Shown here piece by piece: positions 1-6,159 of a stretch of 9,320 bases of DNA; within the stretch, counting starts at the first letter, position 1, and each line of letters starts with the position of its first letter. The stretch lies in NCBI GenBank assembly GCA_038231615.1, contig JBBRLA010000321.1:1-9320 (forward strand). The letters run 5' to 3'. The position numbers and the translations under genes are program-made. Under the pieces are notes generated by a model. The model was not told the DNA's origin. It did not search any database and saw nothing but the letters and a program-made list of their open reading frames with translations. Source of the stretch: JBBRLA01 sp038231615 (GTDB lineage: Bacteria > Myxococcota_A > Polyangia > Palsa-1104 > JAEUJZ01).

Positions 1-981
1 CTCGCGCCCGGAGCGGGCAACGGCGGGGAAGCGGAAGCGCACGGTCTGCTGCGTCCCGCGCACCTGGACCCGTTCTTCCTTGGCCAGAAGCTTCACCCGG
101 CTTTGCACCTGCCGCGCCTTGGAAGCCTTGAAACGGAACCGCTCGATAAATCGCTCGGTCTCCGCCCGCTGGGCGTCCTGCCGTTTCTTGCGTAACTCCA
201 GGTTGCGCTCCTCCTCGGCGCGCTGCACCCGGTAGGATTCATAGTCGCCGGGGTAGGTGCGCAGCCCCTCGGGCTCGAAGGAGAAGACCAGGTTGATCTG
301 CCGGTTCAGGAACGCGCGGTCATGGCTGACCAGAAGGATCGCCTTTTGCGAGCGGCGCAGGAAGCCGTCGAACCACTGGAGCGACGGGATGTCCAGATGG
401 TTGGTGGGCTCGTCGAGGATCAGCAGGTCGGGCGAAAGCAGCAGCAGCCCGGCCAGCGCCGCGCGCATCTTCCAGCCGCCGGACAGCTCCGCCACCGGGC
501 GGTCGAACTCCCGGGGCAAAAAACCCAGGCCGGTCAGAAGCTCCTCGGCCCGATGGCGGCCGTAACGCTCCTCGAAGTCGGTGAGGGCCTGGTGCAGGTC
601 GGCCAGCCGCTGGGACAGCTCCAGGCGCAGCTCGGCGTCATGGTCATCGCTGGCGAAAAGCTCGGTCTCGACGGCGTGCAGGTCGGCCAGGAGCTGGTTG
701 CGGTCGCCGACCAGGGATTGCACCGATTCGATCAACGTGCCGGCGGGGAGTTCCAGGATGTCCTGGGGCAGGTAGCCGGCGTGCACCCCGCGGGGGCTGT
801 AGACCTCGCCGAAGTCGGGCTCGAATTCGCGGGCCAGGATGCGCAGCAGCGTCGACTTGCCGGAGCCGTTGGGGCCGATCAGGCCGATGCGCGCGCCGGG
901 CTGGATGGCGAAGCTCACCTCGTCGAGGATGACTTTGCTGCCGAACGAGACGGAGAGGCGGTCCGCGGAGACAAGCGACAT
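1..981 (-). CDS. ABC-F family ATP-binding protein (Uup/EttA/YheS-like), C-terminus cut by window edge
   Basis: This is the first 327 codons of an ABC-F ATPase, a soluble protein class with two nucleotide-binding domains and no membrane domain; known members act on the ribosome. Domain 1 is complete: Walker A GPNGSGKST at residues 36-44, Q-loop YLPQD at 70-74, the ABC-F-type signature LSGGWKMR at 166-173, Walker B with LDEPTNHLD at 189-197, and H-loop SHD at 219-221. From about residue 244 comes the charged helical inter-domain linker, rich in R, K and E and containing RFRFKASKARQVQSR. The second ATPase domain lies beyond the left edge. The ATG at 981 is chosen because the protein then starts directly before the first beta-strand, as in the family, and because a -10-like TAGTAT lies only 6 nt upstream, which suggests a leaderless mRNA. 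No Shine-Dalgarno is visible. The linker resembles the YheS/AbcF type more than EttA, but the exact subfamily is uncertain. Confidence 0.95.
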   Translation of the reverse strand, partial: MSLVSADRLSVSFGSKVILDEVSFAIQPGARIGLIGPNGSGKSTLLRILAREFEPDFGEVYSPRGVHAGYLPQDILELPAGTLIESVQSLVGDRNQLLADLHAVETELFASDDHDAELRLELSQRLADLHQALTDFEERYGRHRAEELLTGLGFLPREFDRPVAELSGGWKMRAALAGLLLLSPDLLILDEPTNHLDIPSLQWFDGFLRRSQKAILLVSHDRAFLNRQINLVFSFEPEGLRTYPGDYESYRVQRAEEERNLELRKKRQDAQRAETERFIERFRFKASKARQVQSRVKLLAKEERVQVRGTQQTVRFRFPAVARSGRE

Positions 982-985
982 TTCT

Positions 986-1017
986 GGATACTACCCCGAG
1001 GCCGGGCCCCCTTAGCC
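986..1017 (-). promoter_or_regulatory. Putative leaderless promoter of the ABC-F gene
   Basis: Read on the minus strand this contains CTCGGGGTAGTATCCAG followed by AA and the ATG at 981. The likely -10 box TAGTAT occupies 993-988 and ends 6 nt before the start codon, so transcription would begin at or next to the ATG. The CTCGGG...CCAG frame resembles the promoters at 1806 and 5042. The -35 region is not clear. Confidence 0.45.
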
Positions 1018-1042
1018 GCCGGTCTTGCAGATTGCCAGGTCT

Positions 1043-1714
1043 TCAGTGGCCATCGCCCAGCGCCTTGCCCCACCAGGCAGGCACGCGTTCGCCGAGCTGG
1101 TCCTCGATCTCTTCCAGGATCATCCGCAGCCCTGGCCCACCCAGGGAAAGCAGGCCGCGCAAGAGCAGGACCGCCTCGGAATGCTCACTGCGCAACAGAT
1201 CGTCGACGAACTGCGCCGCCACCGCCTGAAGGCGCGCCAGCGGTCGGCGTCGGGCGGCCCACACGGCCACCGCCGAGAGCAGGGGCTCTCGGGGGCGAAG
1301 CAGGTCCTCGACGTGCTCCGACAGGTCCATGAGAAGCGGCCGAAGAGAGGGCCCATGGCGGGGATTGAAGCGTGGCCCGGTGACCCAGGCGGCCACGTCG
1401 TCCGAGTCGGTGAACACGACCATCCAGCCGCTGTCTCGCTCGGCGGCGGCCGTCTCGAGCCAGAGTCTTGGCCAGGAGAAAAACTTGTCCGGGTCGGGGA
1501 AGAGCTGCACTGACACCAGGTACCAGGGTGCGCTGCCCCCCTCCGCCCGCAGGAAGAGTTCTCCTTCGATGGGATAAGCGGCGACGCTCCCTGGCGGGCG
1601 GACCCCGGTGATCACCTGGATGATGCGAGTGACCAGCGACGAATGCCGCAGAAAGAGATCACAGAGAAACCCGCGTGCCGTCGCGGCGTCCTGTCCGGTC
1701 AAGGGTCTAGGCAT
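1043..1714 (-). CDS. Rpn-like / PD-(D/E)XK-fold hypothetical protein, probably catalytically degenerate
   Basis: A 223-residue protein that I recognise by pattern as one of the large paralogous families of Rpn/transposase-like PD-(D/E)XK proteins found in myxobacteria and actinobacteria. The usual layout is visible: an N-terminal helix (DLFLRHSSLVTRII, 19-32), then VSVQLFPDPDKFFSWP (67-82), a strand followed by TDSDDVAAW (102-110), and a helical C-terminal half. Family members normally have E-V-Q before the DPDK...WP segment; here the Glu is Ser68, so nuclease activity is doubtful. The ATG at 1714 is chosen because GGAG sits about 8 nt upstream and the family N-terminus fits. In-frame ATGs at 1765 and 1801 would add 17 or 29 residues, and the 1801 start would leave almost no room before the opposing promoter. 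It lies 61 nt upstream of the ABC-F gene on the same strand. The function is unknown. Confidence 0.75.
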   Translation of the reverse strand: MPRPLTGQDAATARGFLCDLFLRHSSLVTRIIQVITGVRPPGSVAAYPIEGELFLRAEGGSAPWYLVSVQLFPDPDKFFSWPRLWLETAAAERDSGWMVVFTDSDDVAAWVTGPRFNPRHGPSLRPLLMDLSEHVEDLLRPREPLLSAVAVWAARRRPLARLQAVAAQFVDDLLRSEHSEAVLLLRGLLSLGGPGLRMILEEIEDQLGERVPAWWGKALGDGH

Positions 1715-1805
1715 GAGAACTCCGCGGGTCGGATTGATCTTCCGGTAAAGAAGACCAGCCTGCATCCCACCTCTGACAACCGCGCTGACATGGGCCGGCA
1801 CTCCC

Positions 1806-1840
1806 GGCGGTGCTACCCTTTTCTCGGGTATAGTCTCAGA
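1806..1840 (+). promoter_or_regulatory. Promoter of the glycosyltransferase operon (shared 15-mer module)
   Basis: GGCGGTGC (1806-1813) is followed by TTCTCGGGTATAGTC (1821-1835), with a clear -10 box TATAGT at 1829-1834. The same 15-mer occurs at 5056-5070 before the E1-alpha gene. Transcription would start at about 1841, 5 nt before the first ATG (1846). The conservation between two unrelated genes supports a real promoter; the -35 element is weak and only inferred. Confidence 0.6.
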
Positions 1841-1845
1841 CCATC

Positions 1846-1869
1846 ATGAATGCCCCCGTGCTCGCATGA
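1846..1869 (+). other. Possible 7-codon leader ORF coupled to the GT2 gene
   Basis: The first ATG after the promoter at 1806 opens a frame encoding MNAPVLA and ends in TGA. The TGA (1867-1869) overlaps the ATG of the GT2 gene (1866) in an ATGA arrangement, the usual geometry for translational coupling. The expected transcription start lies about 5 nt before this ATG, and the GT2 ATG has no visible Shine-Dalgarno. It could be chance; nothing else supports a functional peptide. Confidence 0.3.
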
Positions 1870-2627
1870 CTCTTGATTGCACCCATGGTTCGCGGTATAC
1901 AAAACAGGTGCGCAGCCTGATCATCATCCCCGCCTATAATGAAGAGAAAAACCTGCCCGGCGTGCTGGCCCGCCTGCGCAGCGCCCACCTTGATAAAGAC
2001 GTGCTGGTTGTGAACGACGGTTCGATAGACGGTACCGAGCGGTTGCTGGGCCAGCTCGGTCAAGATCACCTCCGCCATCCCATCAACCTGGGCTATGTCC
2101 GCGCGATCCAGTCCGGCATCCGCTATGCCCGTGAAAATGACTATGACTGCGTGGTCATGATGGATGCCGACGGACAACACGATCCGCGCGCAGTGCCGGA
2201 GTTGCTTGCGCCCCTTGAACGCGACGAGGCCGATATCATCGTAGGCTCGCGCTTCGTGGCCGACACCGGCTACCGGGCGCCGCTCGGTCGTCGCATGGGC
2301 ATGAGCGTGTTTTCCTGGGTGACCTCGCTGCTCGGGCGGCAGCGCATTCATGACACCACCAGCGGATTCAAGGCCATCCGCCGCTGCGCCTTCCCGCTTC
2401 TCATAGAGCAGACTTTTGGCGACTTCCACGCCGAGACCCTGCTTTTGTGCATGCTCATGGGCCTGCGGGTAAGCGAGGTGCCAGTCAAAGTGGCGGAGCG
2501 GCGCCACGGCATCTCCATGTACGGGCCCTTCGACGCCGTCCTCTACCCGCTCAAGACCTGCGTGGCCATCGTCCTCATCTATATCCTGTGCCGCACCTTG
2601 CGGCGCAGGAAGGAGTTGCCCTTGTGA
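1866..2627 (+). CDS. Family 2 glycosyltransferase, dolichyl/polyprenyl-phosphate sugar synthase type
   Basis: A 253-residue GT-A fold enzyme that should transfer a sugar from a nucleotide donor, most likely to polyprenyl phosphate on the cytoplasmic face of the inner membrane. Family 2 landmarks are in order: IIIPAYNEEKNLP (19-31), the donor-binding VVNDGS (48-53), the DxD metal site in MDADGQHDP (99-107), GSRF (127-130), TTSGFKA (164-170) and an acidic catalytic region DFHAE (186-190). A hydrophobic segment at about 226-242, followed by a basic tail (CRTLRRRKE), may anchor it to the membrane. Length suits DPM1-like enzymes. The ATG at 1866 has no Shine-Dalgarno; GTG at 1908, just before the first strand, is a plausible alternative start that would remove 14 atypical residues. 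The stop overlaps the next gene's GTG by 4 nt, so the two are co-translated. The sugar cannot be read from sequence. Confidence 0.9.
   Translation: MTLDCTHGSRYTKQVRSLIIIPAYNEEKNLPGVLARLRSAHLDKDVLVVNDGSIDGTERLLGQLGQDHLRHPINLGYVRAIQSGIRYARENDYDCVVMMDADGQHDPRAVPELLAPLERDEADIIVGSRFVADTGYRAPLGRRMGMSVFSWVTSLLGRQRIHDTTSGFKAIRRCAFPLLIEQTFGDFHAETLLLCMLMGLRVSEVPVKVAERRHGISMYGPFDAVLYPLKTCVAIVLIYILCRTLRRRKELPL
2608..2614 (+). promoter_or_regulatory. Ribosome binding site deciding the GTG start at 2624
   Basis: GGAAGGAG-type sequence inside the end of the GT2 gene, 9 nt before GTG at 2624. It is the strongest Shine-Dalgarno in the operon and supports the GTGA overlap start of the DUF2304 gene over the internal ATG at 2684. 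Confidence 0.65.
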
Positions 2628-3052
2628 CGCCGGCTCTCGCGAGTGACCCTACGGCCCTCGTTGAGGCCAAGTCCGCCGTGCTCATGACCCCCTATGGCCA
2701 GCTGGTCCTGCTCATCCTTCTGGGCCTGATCATCCTGGTGGTGCTGCGGCTCATGGCGCAGCGACGCATGACCATGGGCATCGGCCTGTTCTGGCTAAGT
2801 GGATTCATCGGTTTGGGGGCGATCGTGGCCTACCGGCCGCTGCTCTTGCTCATCGCCCGCTTGTTGGGCACGCTTTATCCAGACGCAGCCATCCGCCTGT
2901 TGGGCTTTCTGGCTCTCCTTGGGGTGCAGATTTATCTGTCTGTCCGCCTGTCCCTACAGGAGCAGCGCCTTGCTGACATGGGGCAGTCAGTCGCCCTGCT
3001 TGAGCACGAGTTGCGTCGCGCGCTCGCGGACAAGTCTGCCGGGAAATCCTAA
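2624..3052 (+). CDS. DUF2304-family small membrane protein
   Basis: A 142-residue protein beginning at GTG 2624, chosen for the strong Shine-Dalgarno (GGAAGGAG) and the 4-nt overlap with the preceding stop. Three hydrophobic segments are visible at about 25-43, 53-80 and 91-108, followed by a polar heptad-like C-terminal helix (about 109-136) that could form a coiled coil in the cytoplasm. Size, topology and position directly after a GT2 enzyme match the DUF2304 family, which is commonly encoded next to polyprenyl-phosphate glycosyltransferases; its biochemical role is not established. By position it could take the place of GtrA, the small membrane protein proposed to flip lipid-linked sugar, but that is inference. 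An ATG at residue 21 is an alternative start. It ends 4 nt before the next gene. Confidence 0.8.
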   Translation: MTPALASDPTALVEAKSAVLMTPYGQLVLLILLGLIILVVLRLMAQRRMTMGIGLFWLSGFIGLGAIVAYRPLLLLIARLLGTLYPDAAIRLLGFLALLGVQIYLSVRLSLQEQRLADMGQSVALLEHELRRALADKSAGKS

Positions 3053-3056
3053 AACC

Positions 3057-5030
3057 ATGACCTCTCGCGCCCGGATTTCCCGCGGCATGCCTGCGCTCGT
3101 CTTTTTCCTGGCGCTGCTGGCGATGGTGCTCTACTACACCATCCCACCGCCAATGTTCGACAGCAAGGCGCAGGGGGATGGTTGGTTTGGTTTCCACTAC
3201 CTGCCGGCGATGTTTTTTCACCACACCGTAGACATGCGGTCCGTGGCACCGCGGGGACGCGCCGGCTTCGACGCGGTGCAGAAAGGTAGACTGGCCAACA
3301 GGAACCCCATCGGGCCGTATATCGCCATGCTGCCCATTTACACCGTGCTCGTGGCGGTGGAGACCGGCGTGCGTCACTTCGCGCCCAAAACCTCATGGCT
3401 GCCCCGGCAGCCTTTCGAGGTCACCAACTACCAGGTCTTCTGGGCGGGGTTTATCAGCGTGGCTTCGGCGATGGCCGGCCTGCTGCTGACCTTCCGCCTG
3501 CTGCGTCGGTACCTGTCCATCGGGCCGGCGCTCCTGGGGACGGTGAGCGCGGTCTTCGCCACACCAATATTCTGGTACGCCACCGTGCAGCCACACTACC
3601 AGCATGCGCTGACATTCGGTGCCGTGGCGCTCTTTTTAGAACGCTGGGATGCAAGACGCGGCCAGGTGGCGGCCCGACGCTTCGCAGTGCTGGGTCTGCT
3701 CGGCGGGTTGTCGATGTTGATGCGCACCCAGGAGTTCGTCTTTCTGCTGGCGCCCGGCTGCGAGGGCCTGGTGGCGTTCGTCGTCGCCCTGCGCCGCCGA
3801 GACCTGGGGCTGGCGCTGCGCTGGGTGGGCAACGTGTCATGGCTCGCTGCCGGGGCGATCCTGGCGTATACACCGCAGCTTTTGGTGTGGGCGTTCTATT
3901 TCGGTTTCCTCACGCGCCCGACCACGGTAGAGCCCATGCGCCTCACGGACCCGGCCTTCGCCGAGGTGTTGTTCTCGACGCGCTGCGGGCTCTTCCCGTG
4001 GACCCCGCTAGTATACCTGGCCGCGCTGGGAGTGGCCTGCGCGATCTTCGGACGCCGACTGAGGGACGACTCGGAGGGCCGGCACGCGCGGCAGGGTCTG
4101 CGCCCTCTGGTCCTGCCCCTTCTGGTCGTTTTCTTGGCCGATGTCTACGTGTGCGCGGCGGCGTGGGGGTGGTACGGCGCCTTCGGCTACGGCTGCCGCC
4201 GCCTCAGCGATTGCGCGCCGCTCTTCGGGCTGGGCGTCGGGCTGCTCTGGCAACGCTGCCTGCTGATGCACCGAACCGCCTGGCGCAGCGCGGCGCTTCT
4301 CGCCTGTGGCACCTCGGTGATCTTCTGCGTCGGCTATAACCTGCTGCTCACCGACATCCTTCGCCGGCGCGTCCTGCCCTCCTCGGGGTCCGAGGCGCGC
4401 GCGGTGTTCCGCTCGGCCGAGGCGGCGGGTGCTCCGGCGTGGCTGGTGCGCCTGCTGCGCCACGGTTACCCCTTCGTGCAACCGGCCGGCTGGATCTTTG
4501 CTGCCTGGCACCATGCCCCGGTGACTGCGTGGGAAGCAGTGGTCGGTAACTATTCGCTGGAGCGGGAGGTCCATGACTTGAACTACGTCTTCGGGGATCG
4601 CTGGGATTTCACTTCGGAGCGCGCCGAGGACTGGGCCTTCGCCGGCATCCTTCCCGCCGACTCATCCACCAAGGACCACGGCCGCCCGATCGGACGTCAC
4701 GTGCGCATGTTCTTGCAGACCTTCGCACGCGAGCCGATCCGCGCTACGCTCTCAGGCGACTTGCCGCCCGTGCGACTGTCGTGGAACGGCACCCCTATTC
4801 CATGGACCCGGGTGAAGGACGACATCCAGTTCACCGTCCCGATCGAGTGGGTCCACGCGCATCGCGTTGCCGAACTGAGTATCGACCTGCTGGACGCCCC
4901 GGTCCCCGCACAGCCGCGCCTGCGCGAACTGCGCCTGCGGACCTTCACCCACTGGTGGCTGCCCCAGCCGCCGCCCCTATCCCCGCCGGCCCTGCGACTG
5001 CCAGCGCCGCAGGGTGTCACGAGGCCCTGA
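3057..5030 (+). CDS. Polytopic membrane glycosyltransferase, GT-C-like
   Basis: A 657-residue inner-membrane protein with about ten hydrophobic segments in its first 470 residues and a soluble C-terminal region, probably periplasmic, ending in a Pro-rich tail. The layout is that of GT-C enzymes, which use lipid-phosphate sugars on the outer face of the membrane. The first loop after TM1 (residues 12-29) holds an acidic stretch, MFDSKAQGDGW (33-43), where GT-C catalytic Asp/Glu residues usually lie. It is followed by NRNPIGPY (81-88), like the xPxGP motif of related membrane transferases, then LFSTRCGLFPWTPL near 303-316 and GWYGAFGYGCRRLSD near 370-384, both typical of a myxobacterial/actinobacterial membrane protein family that I recognise only as a pattern. 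The start at 3057 is 4 nt after the DUF2304 stop; upstream in-frame codons overlap that gene and do not look like a signal. It probably completes a three-gene glycan-decoration module. The acceptor is unknown. Confidence 0.75.
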   Translation: MTSRARISRGMPALVFFLALLAMVLYYTIPPPMFDSKAQGDGWFGFHYLPAMFFHHTVDMRSVAPRGRAGFDAVQKGRLANRNPIGPYIAMLPIYTVLVAVETGVRHFAPKTSWLPRQPFEVTNYQVFWAGFISVASAMAGLLLTFRLLRRYLSIGPALLGTVSAVFATPIFWYATVQPHYQHALTFGAVALFLERWDARRGQVAARRFAVLGLLGGLSMLMRTQEFVFLLAPGCEGLVAFVVALRRRDLGLALRWVGNVSWLAAGAILAYTPQLLVWAFYFGFLTRPTTVEPMRLTDPAFAEVLFSTRCGLFPWTPLVYLAALGVACAIFGRRLRDDSEGRHARQGLRPLVLPLLVVFLADVYVCAAAWGWYGAFGYGCRRLSDCAPLFGLGVGLLWQRCLLMHRTAWRSAALLACGTSVIFCVGYNLLLTDILRRRVLPSSGSEARAVFRSAEAAGAPAWLVRLLRHGYPFVQPAGWIFAAWHHAPVTAWEAVVGNYSLEREVHDLNYVFGDRWDFTSERAEDWAFAGILPADSSTKDHGRPIGRHVRMFLQTFAREPIRATLSGDLPPVRLSWNGTPIPWTRVKDDIQFTVPIEWVHAHRVAELSIDLLDAPVPAQPRLRELRLRTFTHWWLPQPPPLSPPALRLPAPQGVTRP

Positions 5031-5041
5031 TCGCCTCCCGT

Positions 5042-5073
5042 GGCAGTGCCCCTCCTTCTCGGGTATAGTCCCA
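5042..5073 (+). promoter_or_regulatory. Leaderless promoter of the E1-alpha gene (shared 15-mer module)
   Basis: GGCAGTGC (5042-5049) precedes TTCTCGGGTATAGTC (5056-5070), identical over 15 bases to 1821-1835. The -10 box TATAGT spans 5064-5069 and the start codon is at 5078, 8 nt after it, so the transcript should begin at or within 2-3 nt of the ATG. No Shine-Dalgarno lies in the gap, which fits leaderless translation. Confidence 0.65.
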
Positions 5074-5077
5074 GGTC

Positions 5078-6142
5078 ATGGAGACCGCAGCCGCCCCCGA
5101 AAAGACCGCCGCCCCGGCCATGCCCGAGGCCCCGATTGACGCCAAACTCGAAGGCAAAGACCTCGCCACCCTGCAGGAGCTGTACCGGCAGATGCTCACC
5201 ATCCGCCGCGTCGAGGAGGCCGCCGCCAAGGCCTACGCCGGCGGCAAGATGGGAGGGTTCCTGCACCTGGGCATCGGCCAGGAATCGGTATGCGTCGGCG
5301 CCATCGCCGCCCTCCGCCCCGAGGACTACGTCATCGCCACCTACCGCGAGCACGGCCACTGCATCGCCAAGGCCGGCGGCACCATCGACGTGTGCAAGGG
5401 CGTCCTGGCCGAGCTGATGGGCAAGGACACCGGCATCAGCCGCGGCCTTGGCGGGTCGATGCACCTCTTCGACGCCAAGCACCGCTTTCTCGGGGGCTAT
5501 GGCATCGTCGGCGGGCATGTACCGCTGGCCGCCGGGGTGGCCTATGCCAGCAAGTACCAGGGACTGCCCGAGGTCACCCTGTGCTTCTTCGGCGAGGGAT
5601 CGGCCAACCAAGGCGCCTTCCACGAAGGGCTCAGCCTGGCCGGCCTGTGGAAGCTGCCGATCGTCTTTATCTGCGAGAACAACCAGTACTCGATGGGCAC
5701 GCCGCTCTACCGCACCCTGGCGGTCCCCGACGTCACCGAGCGCGCCTCGGGCTATGCCATCGCCCGCGACCGATTCAAAGGCGACAACGTGCTGCAGGTC
5801 CGCGAGCGCATCGGCATCGCCGTCGAGCGCGCCCGAACCCAGTTTACCCCCACCCTTATCGAAGTCGAGACCTACCGCTTCCGCGGGCACTCGATCTCCG
5901 ACCCGGGCAACTACCGCACCAAGGACGAGATCGAGATGTGGAAGAAACGCGACGCGGTGCTCCTGGCCCGTGCGCGTCTGGTGGCGGCGCTGGGCGAGGA
6001 CTCCATCGTCTCGCTGGAAGCCAGCATCAAGGCGCTGGTGCAGGAAGCCGTCCGCTTCGCCGAGCAGTCCCCTCCTGCCGACCCGGCGCACCTGTGGGAT
6101 TACGTCTACGCCCAGGCTGGCACCGATCCCAGGCGCATGTGA
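5078..6142 (+). CDS. pdhA: Thiamine-diphosphate-dependent 2-oxoacid dehydrogenase E1, alpha subunit (PdhA/AcoA-like)
   Basis: A 354-residue E1-alpha subunit. The family decarboxylates pyruvate, acetoin or branched-chain 2-oxoacids using thiamine diphosphate and works as an alpha2-beta2 heterotetramer. Visible landmarks: GIGQE (65-69), YREHGH (89-94), SRGLGGSMH (121-129), GGYGIVGGHVPLAAG (139-153), the ThDP/Mg motif opening at GEGSANQGAFHE (172-183) and closing with NNQYSMGT (201-208), and the phosphorylation-loop region YRFRGHSISDPGNYRTKDE (266-284). The first residue group of the ThDP motif is GEG where GDG is usual, a conservative change that should still bind the metal. The first 20 residues are Ala/Pro-rich and not part of the fold. 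No E1-beta or E2 gene follows, so partners must be elsewhere. I favour pyruvate from overall resemblance to PdhA; AcoA-type acetoin dehydrogenase remains possible. The start is fixed by the leaderless promoter. Confidence 0.92.
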   Translation: METAAAPEKTAAPAMPEAPIDAKLEGKDLATLQELYRQMLTIRRVEEAAAKAYAGGKMGGFLHLGIGQESVCVGAIAALRPEDYVIATYREHGHCIAKAGGTIDVCKGVLAELMGKDTGISRGLGGSMHLFDAKHRFLGGYGIVGGHVPLAAGVAYASKYQGLPEVTLCFFGEGSANQGAFHEGLSLAGLWKLPIVFICENNQYSMGTPLYRTLAVPDVTERASGYAIARDRFKGDNVLQVRERIGIAVERARTQFTPTLIEVETYRFRGHSISDPGNYRTKDEIEMWKKRDAVLLARARLVAALGEDSIVSLEASIKALVQEAVRFAEQSPPADPAHLWDYVYAQAGTDPRRM

Positions 6143-6159
6143 GGGGACAGCAGCAGAAA

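Noticed and set aside
322..1332. Long open frame on the plus strand across the ABC-F region
   Set aside because: It is antisense to clear ABC-F motifs, is Gln/Ala/Arg-rich in its translation and has no family motif; high GC produces such frames.
1715..1801. Upstream ATGs (1765, 1801) as the start of the Rpn-like gene
   Set aside because: The ATG at 1714 has a well-spaced GGAG and fits the family N-terminus; the longer starts approach the divergent promoter. They are not excluded.
4697..6091. 464-codon minus-strand open frame
   Set aside because: It is antisense to the end of the GT-C gene and the E1-alpha gene, which carry unmistakable motifs; the reading is a GC shadow.
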